A stretch of 11,880 bases of DNA, from positions 1 to 11,880 of the forward strand of contig CACYBT010000195.1 in the NCBI GenBank assembly GCA_902772715.1, given 5' to 3'. The notes beneath the pieces are model-generated. The model was not told where the DNA came from and searched no databases. It saw nothing but the letters and a program-made list of their open reading frames with translations. A program made the position numbers and the translations under genes. This stretch comes from an uncultured Succinivibrio sp. GTDB lineage: Bacteria > Pseudomonadota > Gammaproteobacteria > Enterobacterales > Succinivibrionaceae. This document shows, piece after piece, positions 5,219 to 11,880 of this stretch. Position 1 is the stretch's first letter; the number at the start of each line of letters is the position of its first letter.

Positions 5219-7147
5219 ATGGGAAAAATTATTGGTATTGATTTAGGTACAACTAATTCCTGCGTTGCTGTTTTGGATGGAGATAAGGTTAGAGTTTTAG
5301 AAAATTCAGAAGGTCGTCGTACCACTCCTTCCATCGTGGCCTATGCCAAAGATGGTGAAATTATTGTTGGTGATGCTGCTAAGCGTCAGGCTGTAACTAA
5401 TCCAAAGAATACTCTTTTTGCCATCAAGCGTTTGATCGGCCGTCGTTATGAGGATTCTGAGGTGCAGCGTGATGTTGGTATTATGCCATTTAAGATCACT
5501 AAGGCTGACAACGGTGATGCTTGGGTCGAGGTTGATGACAAGAAACTGGCACCTCCTCAGATTTCCGCAGAAGTTTTAAAGAAAATGAAGAAAACCGCTG
5601 AGGATATTTTAGGCGAGACCGTAACTGAGGCTGTGATTACCTGCCCTGCCTACTTTAATGACTCTCAGCGTCAGGCTACTAAGGATGCAGGACGTATTGC
5701 CGGTCTTAACGTAAAGCGTATCATCAACGAGCCTACCGCTGCTGCTATTGCTTACGGTGAGGACAAAGCCAAGGGCGAGCAAAAGATTGCTGTGTATGAC
5801 CTAGGTGGTGGTACCTTTGATATTTCCATAATTGATATTGATGAGTTAGACGGAGAGAAAACCTTTGAAGTTTTAGCCACTAACGGTGATACTCACTTAG
5901 GTGGTGAGGACTTTGATAACCGTATTGTGGATTATCTCATTGATGAGTTCAAGGCTGAGCAGGGTGTTGACCTACGTGCTGATCCTTTGGCTTTGCAGCG
6001 TCTTAAGGAGGCTGCTGAAAAGGCTAAGATTGAGCTGTCATCTTCACAGCAGACTGATGTCAATCTGCCATATATTACCGCAGATGCAACCGGTCCTAAG
6101 CACATGAATATCAAGATCACCCGTTCTAAGCTGGAATCTTTGGTTGAGGATTTGGTACAGAAGACTCTTGATCCAGTCAGAACTGCCTTATCAGATGCTG
6201 GTTTATCACCTTCTGAGGTTAATGATGTGATTTTGGTTGGTGGTCAGTCCCGTATGCCAATGGTACAGAAACTGGTAGCCGACTTCTTTGGCAAGGAGCC
6301 ACGTAAGGATGTTAACCCTGATGAGGCTGTGGCCATCGGTGCTGCTATTCAGGGTGGTGTGCTTACCGGTGATAAGAAGGATGTGCTGCTGCTTGACGTA
6401 ACACCATTATCATTAGGTATTGAAACTTTAGGCGGTGTGATGACTACTCTTATTGAGAAGAACACCACTATTCCTACTAAGAAATCACAGGTTTTCTCAA
6501 CTGCCGAAGACAATCAGCCTGCTGTAACTATTCATGTGTTGCAGGGTGAGCGTAAGAGAGCCTCTGATAACAAATCCTTAGGTCAGTTTAATCTTGAAGG
6601 AATTGAACCACAGCCACGTGGCATGGCTCAAATTGAAGTTACCTTCGATATTGATGCTGATGGCCTGATCCATGTTTCCGCAAAGGATAAGAAGACAGGT
6701 AAAGAGCAGAAGATTACCATTAAGTCATCTTCAGGTCTGTCTGATGATGATATCAAGAGAATGGTTCGTGAGGCTGAGGAGCATTCTGCAGAAGATAAGA
6801 AATTTGAGGAGCTCGCAGCTACACGCAATCGCGCTGACGCTACTGCCCATCAGGTTAAAAAGCAGTTAGCCGATCTTGGTGACAAAGTTTCAGATGCTGA
6901 TAAGACAAAGGTAAATAGAGCCTTAGGTGATTTGGAAATGGCATCTAGAAGCGATGATAAAGAGAGAATCGAGCAGGCTGAACGTGCTTTACTAGAGGCC
7001 GCACAGGTTCTGATGCAGGCTGGTACTGCACAGCAGCAGGCTCAACAGCAGACTCAGTCCTCTTCATCCGAGAACGCCAGTAAGAGCGAAAAGGATGATA
7101 ATGTAGTTGATGCCGAGTTTGAAGAAGTAAAAGACGATAATAAATAA
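5219..7147 (+). CDS. dnaK: Chaperone protein DnaK (Hsp70)
   Basis: ATP-driven chaperone that binds unfolded segments of proteins with DnaJ and GrpE, and in E. coli holds sigma-32 inactive. The product has 642 residues (E. coli 638) and aligns almost without gaps. The N-terminal ATPase domain has GIDLGTTNSCVAV (6-18), AYFNDSQRQATKDAGRIAG and DLGGGTFDIS with Thr199 at the E. coli autophosphorylation position. The linker (DVLLLDVTPLSLG) starts at residue 388. The substrate-binding domain and alpha-helical lid follow. The tail is a Gln/Ser-rich stretch ending VVDAEFEEVKDD, the usual C-terminal acidic motif. The start has GAGGA 10 bases upstream. There are 93 bp after grpE, with its own heat-shock promoter, and 73 bp with a hairpin before dnaJ. 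Confidence 0.99.
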   Translation: MGKIIGIDLGTTNSCVAVLDGDKVRVLENSEGRRTTPSIVAYAKDGEIIVGDAAKRQAVTNPKNTLFAIKRLIGRRYEDSEVQRDVGIMPFKITKADNGDAWVEVDDKKLAPPQISAEVLKKMKKTAEDILGETVTEAVITCPAYFNDSQRQATKDAGRIAGLNVKRIINEPTAAAIAYGEDKAKGEQKIAVYDLGGGTFDISIIDIDELDGEKTFEVLATNGDTHLGGEDFDNRIVDYLIDEFKAEQGVDLRADPLALQRLKEAAEKAKIELSSSQQTDVNLPYITADATGPKHMNIKITRSKLESLVEDLVQKTLDPVRTALSDAGLSPSEVNDVILVGGQSRMPMVQKLVADFFGKEPRKDVNPDEAVAIGAAIQGGVLTGDKKDVLLLDVTPLSLGIETLGGVMTTLIEKNTTIPTKKSQVFSTAEDNQPAVTIHVLQGERKRASDNKSLGQFNLEGIEPQPRGMAQIEVTFDIDADGLIHVSAKDKKTGKEQKITIKSSSGLSDDDIKRMVREAEEHSAEDKKFEELAATRNRADATAHQVKKQLADLGDKVSDADKTKVNRALGDLEMASRSDDKERIEQAERALLEAAQVLMQAGTAQQQAQQQTQSSSSENASKSEKDDNVVDAEFEEVKDDNK

Positions 7148-7170
7148 TTTGGCATTGCTGATTCACTAGG

Positions 7171-7209
7171 AAAGGTGGGAGGAGAATTCCTTCTGCCTTT
7201 TGTTAATTT
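7171..7209 (+). terminator. Strong hairpin between dnaK and dnaJ (attenuator)
   Basis: Bases 7171-7183 pair with 7188-7200 in an uninterrupted 13-bp stem (three G-U pairs) capped by a GAAT loop. TGTTAATTT follows, an imperfect U-tract. It lies between the dnaK stop and the dnaJ ribosome-binding site (AGAGG, 7211-7215). It should act as a partial terminator or as a block to 3' exonucleases that stabilises the dnaK message; either would keep DnaJ below DnaK. The stem is seen; the role is inferred. Confidence 0.65.
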
Positions 7210-7220
7210 AAGAGGATGTT

Positions 7221-8450
7221 ATGGCTTCAAAACGTGATTACTATGAAGTGCTTGGTCTTGAAAAAGGTGCCGATGAGGCTGCCATTAAACGAGCATTCAA
7301 ACGTCTTGCGATAAAGTATCACCCTGACAGAAACAAGGACCCTGGTGCCGGAGAGAAGTTCCGTGAGATTAACGAGGCCTATCAGGTATTGTCAGATCCC
7401 CAAAAACGTGCTGCTTATGATCAGTATGGCTTTGCCGGAGCAGATGGTTCTCAGGCCTCAGGCGGCAATCCTTTTGGTGGTGCTGGTGCAGACTTTGGTG
7501 ATATTTTCGGTGACATTTTCGGAGATATCTTTGGTGGTGGACATGGTTTTGGCGGCCGTTCTTCAGGTCCTAGAGAAATACGTGGCCGTGATTTGCGGGC
7601 CCGTCTTAGTATTACTCTTGAAGAGGCAGTTAAGGGCTGTAAGAAGAAACTTAATGTTAAAACCTATGTCAAATGTAAAACCTGCGGTGGTTCTGGTTTA
7701 GGCAAAAATGGTAAACGTGAGGTTTGCCCTCATTGTCATGGACGCGGTCAGATCATGATGCGGCAGGGGATTATGACGGTTAGTCAGACCTGTCCGCACT
7801 GTAGTGGCAGTGGATATGTCATCACTGACGGTTGCAAGTCCTGCCATGGAACTGGTAGAGTGCTTGAAAACAAGACCTTAGAGGTCGATATCGTAGCAGG
7901 TGTTGATACCGGAGACAGGATTAGACTGCAGGGTGAGGGTGAAGCCGGTATGAACGGTGCACCATCAGGAGATCTTTATGTAGAGATTGAAGTTAAGGAA
8001 CATGCTATATTTACTCGTGACGGTAATGACTTGTACTGTGAGGTACCAATCAGTTTTACCACAGCAGCCTTAGGTGGCAAGGTAGAAGTTCCTACTTTGG
8101 AGGGGGCTGTTAACATCAATGTGCGTCCTGAGACGCAGTCAGGAGTCACCATGCGTATTCCTGGCAAGGGTGTTAAATCCTACAATTCACCCTTCAAGGG
8201 TAATCTTTACTGCAAGATAATGGTAGAGACACCGGTCAATCTTACTGACCATCAGAAGGACTTACTGCGCGAGTTTGAAGCATCACTAAATGGTGTTGAT
8301 AAGGATGCGAGTAAAGATTTAAGTGAGGATGACAAAAACGGCAAGGGGGAATCTAAGAGCAAGAAGATTGCTGAACATAATTCACATAAGCCAAAGTCAG
8401 AAGGTTTCATCAAGGGCATGAAGAAGTTCTTTGATGATCTGTCCTCATAA
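7221..8450 (+). CDS. dnaJ: Co-chaperone DnaJ (Hsp40, class A)
   Basis: Delivers unfolded proteins to DnaK and triggers its ATPase. The 409-residue product has the J domain with HPD at 34-36 and then a Gly/Phe region with three DIFG units (94-105). The zinc-binding domain has four CxxCxGxG repeats (Cys152/155, 169/172, 191/194, 205/208), and two C-terminal substrate-binding domains follow. E. coli DnaJ is 376 residues. The extra 30 or so lie in the linker after the second domain, a Lys/Asp/Ser-rich stretch (DKDASKDLSEDDKNGKG) before the conserved end MKKFFDDLSS. The start has GAGG 5 bases upstream. It is expressed from the two upstream heat-shock promoters through the dnaK-dnaJ hairpin. In many gammaproteobacteria dapB-carA-carB follow dnaJ; here greA comes next after 233 bp. 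Confidence 0.98.
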   Translation: MASKRDYYEVLGLEKGADEAAIKRAFKRLAIKYHPDRNKDPGAGEKFREINEAYQVLSDPQKRAAYDQYGFAGADGSQASGGNPFGGAGADFGDIFGDIFGDIFGGGHGFGGRSSGPREIRGRDLRARLSITLEEAVKGCKKKLNVKTYVKCKTCGGSGLGKNGKREVCPHCHGRGQIMMRQGIMTVSQTCPHCSGSGYVITDGCKSCHGTGRVLENKTLEVDIVAGVDTGDRIRLQGEGEAGMNGAPSGDLYVEIEVKEHAIFTRDGNDLYCEVPISFTTAALGGKVEVPTLEGAVNINVRPETQSGVTMRIPGKGVKSYNSPFKGNLYCKIMVETPVNLTDHQKDLLREFEASLNGVDKDASKDLSEDDKNGKGESKSKKIAEHNSHKPKSEGFIKGMKKFFDDLSS

Positions 8451-8463
8451 CAAACAGGTGTTA

Positions 8464-8524
8464 GTGGTTATTTCGGCTGCTATTCCACTGAGGTGTAATA
8501 TGGGATGGGCATGGAAGTAACCGC
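8464..8524 (+). other. Folded RNA element in the dnaJ 3' region
   Basis: Bases 8464-8474 pair with 8514-8524 in an uninterrupted 11-bp stem (two wobble pairs). Inside it, 8481-8488 pairs with 8493-8500 around a TGAG loop (seven of eight pairs). No U-tract follows, so it is not a standard terminator. It could protect the dnaJ message end or be part of a small RNA. No known riboswitch motif is recognised. Confidence 0.45.
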
Positions 8525-8534
8525 AACAAGATGT

Positions 8535-8562
8535 TTGCAAATTCACGGATAAATGTCATACT
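8535..8562 (+). promoter_or_regulatory. Candidate extended -10 promoter for greA
   Basis: TTGCAA (8535-8540), a 16-base spacer and CATACT (8557-8562), preceded by TGT (8554-8556), which makes an extended -10 element. Each hexamer matches the sigma-70 consensus at four of six bases. Transcription would start near 8569, between the folded element and the terminator, and read toward greA. Confidence 0.45.
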
Positions 8563-8568
8563 AATAAT

Positions 8569-8627
8569 ATAAAAATCAGACGCATAAGCCTTATGAAGTG
8601 TGGGGTAAACTCATTCTTCATTTTTTT
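8569..8627 (+). ncRNA. Candidate short greA-leader RNA (GraL-like)
   Basis: A transcript from the extended -10 promoter would end about 59 bases later at the intrinsic terminator (8593-8627), well before the greA start (8684). In E. coli the greA leader is terminated the same way, giving the short RNA GraL. The layout is matched here; I make no claim of sequence similarity. The exact 5' end is a guess from the -10 position. The same terminator could simply end the dnaJ message. Confidence 0.4.
8593..8627 (+). terminator. Intrinsic terminator between dnaJ and greA
   Basis: ATGAAG (8593-8598) pairs with CTTCAT (8616-8621). After one T-T mismatch GTGGG (8600-8604) pairs with CTCAT (8610-8614) around loop GTAAA, and a run of T follows (to 8627). 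It can end the grpE-dnaK-dnaJ message and any transcript from the promoter at 8535-8562. greA must then be reached by readthrough or from a promoter in 8628-8683. Confidence 0.75.
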
Positions 8628-8683
8628 GATCCCTTAGCTTTGTGCTCTAGATTTTGTTGTACACAGGAAAGAGGTCTTTTATT

Positions 8684-9172
8684 ATGGAACAGACTCCAAT
8701 GACACCAAGAGGTGAAGAGTTACTGCGTAATGAACTTGTCAGATTAAAAACGGTAGAACGTCCTCGTATTGTTGCTGCTATAGCTGAGGCCAGAAGTCAC
8801 GGTGATTTGAGTGAAAATGCCGAATATGATGCAGCCAAGGAAGAACAGGGTATGTGTGAGGCTCGTATCAAGGATATTGAAGCCAAGCTGGCATCGGCTA
8901 ATGTGATTGATGTTACCAAACTCAAAGATCCACAGTCTTCCAAAACGAAGATTATTTTTGGATGTACTGTTACTTTAGTTGATCTTGATACGGACAAGGA
9001 AGTGGTCTACAAGATTGTAGGTGAGGATGAGGCTGATATTCAGTCTAATCTTATATCTTATAAAACACCGATAGCCAAAGGCCTTTTAGGTAAATTTGAA
9101 GGGGATGAGATTGAAATCAAAATTCCTAAAGGTACTATTGATTACGAAGTAATGAAAGTAGAGTATATCTAG
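8684..9172 (+). CDS. greA: Transcription elongation factor GreA
   Basis: Binds RNA polymerase in the secondary channel and stimulates cleavage of backtracked RNA, rescuing stalled complexes. The 162-residue product (E. coli 158) has an N-terminal coiled coil with the tip GDLSENAEY, where Asp41 and Glu44 match the acidic residues of E. coli that coordinate the catalytic metal. A C-terminal FKBP-like domain follows, with GEDEADIQSNLISYKTPIA and the end VMKVEYI. The frame is open 10 codons further upstream, but the ATG at 8684 has GAGG 9 bases before it and aligns with the E. coli start. The gene stands alone behind a terminator-containing leader and faces yhbY, with a strong hairpin between the two. 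Confidence 0.97.
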   Translation: MEQTPMTPRGEELLRNELVRLKTVERPRIVAAIAEARSHGDLSENAEYDAAKEEQGMCEARIKDIEAKLASANVIDVTKLKDPQSSKTKIIFGCTVTLVDLDTDKEVVYKIVGEDEADIQSNLISYKTPIAKGLLGKFEGDEIEIKIPKGTIDYEVMKVEYI

Positions 9173-9181
9173 AATATCCGT

Positions 9182-9216
9182 GTGAAACTAAGTTTGCTTA
9201 AGCCAACTTAGTTCAC
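9182..9216. terminator. Hairpin between convergent greA and yhbY
   Basis: Bases 9182-9197 pair with 9202-9216: 14 pairs with one bulged A and one mismatch, loop TTAA. It fills the 50-bp gap between the greA and yhbY stop codons and is placed to end both messages. U-tracts are poor on both sides (TACACTTT on the + strand), so it may work mainly as an mRNA end stabiliser. Confidence 0.65.
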
Positions 9217-9222
9217 TACACT

Positions 9223-9513
9223 TTAGCGAGGAAGAATAAAACGGCTGTCATCCTTGCGTTGACGGAAAAGCACTGCCACACGACCGACAGTACTTATCAG
9301 CTCGGCACCAATTTTTGTGGCAATTTCTGCTGCTTGTTCTTTGCGGGTGTCGCCGGCATTCAGTTTTACTTTGATGAGTTCGTGATGCTCGATACTAGAG
9401 TCAATTTCCTTGATTACGTTCTCAGATAGACCGTCGTTACCAAGCATTACAACTGGTTTTAAGGAATGTGCCGCAGCTTTTAAAAACTGACGTTGATGTG
9501 AATTTAATGGCAT
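9223..9513 (-). CDS. yhbY: YhbY, CRM-domain RNA-binding protein (50S assembly)
   Basis: Small RNA-binding protein associated with precursors of the large ribosomal subunit. The 96-residue product (E. coli 97) is one CRM domain: LNSHQRQFLKAAAHSLKPVV, then the glycine-rich loop LGNDGLSENV, IEHHELIKVKLN, and the closing strand VGRVAVLFRQR with a basic end. I start at the ATG 9511-9513, which has GGGG 7 bases upstream and matches the family start; the frame runs 15 codons further but without homology. It is divergent from rlmE across 146 bp, as in E. coli, and convergent with greA. Confidence 0.95.
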   Translation of the reverse strand: MPLNSHQRQFLKAAAHSLKPVVMLGNDGLSENVIKEIDSSIEHHELIKVKLNAGDTRKEQAAEIATKIGAELISTVGRVAVLFRQRKDDSRFILPR

Positions 9514-9545
9514 CTTTAAACCCCAATTTGAAATAAAAATTTTCA

Positions 9546-9563
9546 GCAGATTTATCAATCTGC
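9546..9563 (-). other. Small hairpin in the yhbY leader
   Basis: GCAGATT (9546-9552) and AATCTGC (9557-9563) form a perfect 7-bp stem around TATC. On the minus strand it sits about 33 bases before the yhbY start, with TGAAAATTTTT after it. It could attenuate yhbY weakly; the U-run is set back by several bases, so this is uncertain. Confidence 0.35.
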
Positions 9564-9578
9564 CATAATGTTTGTGAA

Positions 9579-9607
9579 ATTGTATAATAATACATACTCT
9601 TAAACAA
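9579..9607 (-). promoter_or_regulatory. Candidate sigma-70 promoter of yhbY
   Basis: On the minus strand TTGTTT (9602-9607), 17 bases, then TACAAT (9579-9584): five of six -10 bases, a weak -35 and ideal spacing. The start would be near 9572, leaving a leader of about 58 bases that holds the 9546-9563 hairpin. It overlaps a perfect TATAAT facing rlmE. Confidence 0.5.
9583..9588 (+). promoter_or_regulatory. Candidate -10 element of rlmE-ftsH
   Basis: A perfect TATAAT about 75 bp upstream of rlmE. The bases 16-18 upstream do not form a clear -35 hexamer. It overlaps the -10 of the opposing yhbY promoter by two bases. The E. coli rlmE-ftsH operon has a heat-shock promoter; I see no CTTGAAA/CCCCAT pair here. 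Confidence 0.4.
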
Positions 9608-9659
9608 ATAAAACTTGTTATGGTTAAGAATGTTTTTTTTGTAGATAAGGATTGTTTTA

Positions 9660-10400
9660 ATGCCCAAAAAAAAGAGAACAGCCAGTCAGGCCCGTTGGCT
9701 TGATGAGCATTTTAAGGATCCCTATGTCCAAAAAGCGCATAAACTTGGACTGCGGTCTAGAGCCTCCTTTAAACTTGAAGAGTTGCAGCAGAAGGACAGA
9801 CTGTTCAAACCTGGAAGTACTGTAGTTGACCTTGGAGCGGCTCCTGGAGGCTGGTCACAGTATGTTTCAAAATGTATTGGAGAAAATGGTAGAATTGTGG
9901 CACTGGATATTCTGCCTATGGATCCGATCCGCAATGTTGAGTTTTTGCAGGGAGATTTCAAAGATGAGGATGTCTTTGAAAAACTATATTCTTTAATCGG
10001 TGGTGGCTGTGATGTGGTATTATCTGATATGGCACCGAATATGTCAGGTAACCGCGGGATAGATCAGCCTCGTGCCATGTATCTTAGTGAACTTGCCCTG
10101 GATATGGCCAGAAGAGTGCTAAAGGTAGGCGGAATCTTTGTGGTCAAAGTTTTTCAGGGACAAGGTTCAGAAGAGTTTTTAAAAGAACTGAAACACGATT
10201 TTTCTACGGTTAAAGTGAGAAAACTTGATGCTTCAAGAGATCGTTCTCGCGAAGTCTATATGGTTGGAGTGGGTTTTTTAGGACATGCCTTAAACGGTGT
10301 GGCCCCTGGAAGTGAGCCGGCATCTTTACAGGCTGGTATCGACAACAGTTACGATGACAATCAGGATATTTTGGTACCTGATGGTGAAATTGAAAATTAA
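9660..10400 (+). CDS. rlmE: 23S rRNA 2'-O-methyltransferase RlmE (FtsJ/RrmJ)
   Basis: Methylates the ribose of a uridine in the 23S rRNA A-loop (U2552 in E. coli) using S-adenosylmethionine, a late step of 50S maturation. The 246-residue product carries SAM motif I VVDLGAAPGGWSQYV (55-69), SDMAPNMSG and VVKVFQGQG. The catalytic set is Lys38, Asp123, Lys163 and Glu198, equal to K38-D124-K164-E199 of E. coli. E. coli RlmE ends about 10 residues after that Glu; here a tail of about 40 residues follows, Gly/Asn/Asp-rich and acidic (YDDNQDILVPDGEIEN), with no known domain. The start has AAGGA 8 bases upstream. Followed after 13 bp by ftsH, as in E. coli, so almost surely one operon. Confidence 0.97.
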   Translation: MPKKKRTASQARWLDEHFKDPYVQKAHKLGLRSRASFKLEELQQKDRLFKPGSTVVDLGAAPGGWSQYVSKCIGENGRIVALDILPMDPIRNVEFLQGDFKDEDVFEKLYSLIGGGCDVVLSDMAPNMSGNRGIDQPRAMYLSELALDMARRVLKVGGIFVVKVFQGQGSEEFLKELKHDFSTVKVRKLDASRDRSREVYMVGVGFLGHALNGVAPGSEPASLQAGIDNSYDDNQDILVPDGEIEN

Positions 10401-10413
10401 AAAGTGAGAGTCT

Positions 10414-11880
10414 ATGACAAAAAATTTGATTTTATGGCTAGTGATTGCAGTGATTCTGATGACTCTTTTTGAGTCATTCAGTTCCTCTGATAATCAGGGA
10501 CAGATTCAGGATTACACTTCCTTTGTCAGAGAGGTAAATTCCGATCAGATAGCGCAGGCCACCTTTGATGGCAAAGTCATAAGCGGGATTAAGAATAATG
10601 GTCAGAAATTCATGACGGTTATGCCAATAACTGATCCTAATATTCTTGATACTCTTTTAAGTCACAATGTCAGGACCCAGGGTACCAAGCCTGAAGAACA
10701 GAGTACATTGTTAGCTATATTTATTTCATGGTTCCCAATGATCCTCCTCATTGCAGTGTGGATTTTCTTTATGCGTCAGATGCAGGGCGGCTCTAAGGGT
10801 AATCCTCTGTCTTTTGGAAAATCCAAGGCTAAACTGCTTTCTGAGAATCAGATTAAGACCACCTTTGCCGATGTTGCAGGCTGTGATGAGGCTAAAGAGG
10901 ACGTGGTTGAACTTGTTGATTTTCTAAAGGATCCTACCAAATATTCAAAGTTGGGTGGACGCATTCCTCGTGGTGTTCTGATGGTAGGCCCTCCTGGCAC
11001 TGGTAAAACACTTTTGGCTCGTGCCATTGCAGGCGAGGCAAAGGTGCCATTTTTCTCTATTTCCGGTTCTGACTTTGTGGAAATGTTTGTGGGTGTTGGT
11101 GCATCACGTGTACGTGATATGTTTGCACAGGCCAAGAAAAATGCCCCTTGCATTATCTTTATTGACGAAATTGATGCTGTAGGTCGTAAACGTGGTGTTG
11201 GCATGGGCGGAGGTCATGATGAAAGAGAACAGACCTTAAACCAGTTGCTTGTGGAGATGGATGGCTTTGAAGGTTTTGAGGCAGTGATTATTATTGCCGC
11301 TACCAACCGACCTGATGTTCTTGATCCTGCACTTTTAAGACCTGGTCGTTTTGACCGTCAAGTTGTGGTAGGTTTGCCAGATGTGCGTGGACGTGAGCAG
11401 ATTTTGAATGTGCATGTTAAGAAGGTTCCTCTTGGTAAGGATGTGGATACAGCCACGATTGCCCGTGGTACTCCAGGTTTTTCCGGTGCGGAGCTGGCAA
11501 ATCTTGTGAATGAGGCTGCCTTAGGTGCGGCTCGTCATAACAAGCGGGTTGTCTCCATGCAGGAATTTGAAGAGGCTAAGGATAAGCTGCTGATGGGTGC
11601 AGAACGCCGTTCTATGGCCATGAACGAGCATGAGAAGATTAATACTGCCTATCACGAGGCAGGACATGCCATTGTGGGCAAACTTACTCCTGAACACGAT
11701 CCTGTATACAAGGTTTCTATTATTCCGCGCGGTCGGGCCCTGGGTGTCACCATGTATTTACCTGAGCAGGACCGGGTTTCGCAGTCAAGACGAGGACTTT
11801 TGTCCAATATCTCCACTCTTTTTGCCGGTCGTATTGCTGAAGAAATGATGTTTGGCGAGGATGCGGTAACAACTGGCGCC
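10414..11880 (+). CDS. ftsH: ATP-dependent zinc metalloprotease FtsH (partial, runs off window)
   Basis: Membrane-anchored hexameric AAA protease that degrades damaged membrane proteins and, in E. coli, sigma-32 and LpxC. 489 codons are present and the frame is open at the window edge; the family is about 640-650 residues. Seen in order: first membrane segment (4-20), a periplasmic domain, second membrane segment (98-120), Walker A GPPGTGKT (192-199), Walker B IIFIDEIDA with D251-E252, the second region of homology ATNRPDVLDPALLRPGRFDR, and the zinc site HEAGH (414-418). The third zinc ligand lies outside. It tracks E. coli FtsH closely, including the start MTKNLILWLVIAV. The start is 13 bp after rlmE, with only a modest purine-rich site (GTGAGAG), suggesting coupled translation. 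Confidence 0.98.
   Translation, partial: MTKNLILWLVIAVILMTLFESFSSSDNQGQIQDYTSFVREVNSDQIAQATFDGKVISGIKNNGQKFMTVMPITDPNILDTLLSHNVRTQGTKPEEQSTLLAIFISWFPMILLIAVWIFFMRQMQGGSKGNPLSFGKSKAKLLSENQIKTTFADVAGCDEAKEDVVELVDFLKDPTKYSKLGGRIPRGVLMVGPPGTGKTLLARAIAGEAKVPFFSISGSDFVEMFVGVGASRVRDMFAQAKKNAPCIIFIDEIDAVGRKRGVGMGGGHDEREQTLNQLLVEMDGFEGFEAVIIIAATNRPDVLDPALLRPGRFDRQVVVGLPDVRGREQILNVHVKKVPLGKDVDTATIARGTPGFSGAELANLVNEAALGAARHNKRVVSMQEFEEAKDKLLMGAERRSMAMNEHEKINTAYHEAGHAIVGKLTPEHDPVYKVSIIPRGRALGVTMYLPEQDRVSQSRRGLLSNISTLFAGRIAEEMMFGEDAVTTGA

Noticed and set aside
7494..7540. Repeats in dnaJ encoding DIFG units
   Set aside because: A normal part of the Gly/Phe region; E. coli DnaJ has similar units.
9514..9659. 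Heat-shock promoter for rlmE-ftsH
   Set aside because: Looked for because E. coli has one; no CTTGAAA with a CCCCAT partner at proper spacing is present.
10848..11204. 118-codon frame on the minus strand opposite ftsH
   Set aside because: Lies entirely inside the conserved AAA domain of ftsH on the other strand; Pro/Ser/Thr-rich composition typical of an antisense shadow.
1..11880. CRISPR arrays, tRNA or rRNA genes, insertion-sequence ends, prophage or toxin-antitoxin genes
   Set aside because: None seen on reading both strands; the only mobile element is the group II intron end at 1-200.

Overview
The window is an 11.9-kb chromosomal piece of a gammaproteobacterium, with AT-rich spacers and an almost classical housekeeping gene set. 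Protein sequences closely follow the Escherichia coli versions of Ppk1, BamE, GrpE, DnaK, DnaJ, GreA, YhbY, RlmE and FtsH. The AT richness and the mix of E. coli-like proteins with a rearranged gene order would fit an Aeromonadales/Succinivibrionaceae-type host, but that placement is inference and there is no rRNA here to test it.

Layout. Positions 1-200 are the 3' end of a group II intron on the + strand: the last 33 codons of its reverse transcriptase/maturase, then RNA domains V and VI. The intron ends 2 bp from the stop codon of ppk1, which runs the other way. Positions 203-3761 (minus) hold bamE, an unrecognised lipoprotein gene and ppk1, all in one direction and plausibly one transcription unit. 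Positions 3762-4360 are a 599-bp divergent spacer without a convincing gene. It ends in a textbook heat-shock (sigma-32) promoter. Positions 4361-8450 (+) are grpE-dnaK-dnaJ, with a second sigma-32 promoter just before dnaK and a strong hairpin between dnaK and dnaJ. Positions 8451-8683 are a structured spacer. It holds a long-range stem, an extended -10 promoter and an intrinsic terminator, an arrangement like the E. coli greA leader that produces the small RNA GraL. Then come greA (+), a convergent hairpin, yhbY (-), a divergent promoter region, and rlmE-ftsH (+), with ftsH running off the window end.

How the genes fit together. The right-hand three quarters is a protein-folding and stress block: the DnaK chaperone with its co-chaperones, the transcript cleavage factor GreA, two ribosome-maturation factors (YhbY, RlmE) and the membrane protease FtsH, which in E. 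coli degrades sigma-32 and so closes the loop on the two heat-shock promoters seen here. The left part concerns the envelope (BamE, lipoprotein) and polyphosphate storage (Ppk1).

No unmistakable new defence or mobile system is visible. The points most worth checking are the intron end abutting ppk1, the GraL-like greA leader, the folded dnaJ-greA spacer, the dnaK/dnaJ attenuator and the unrecognised lipoprotein between bamE and ppk1.
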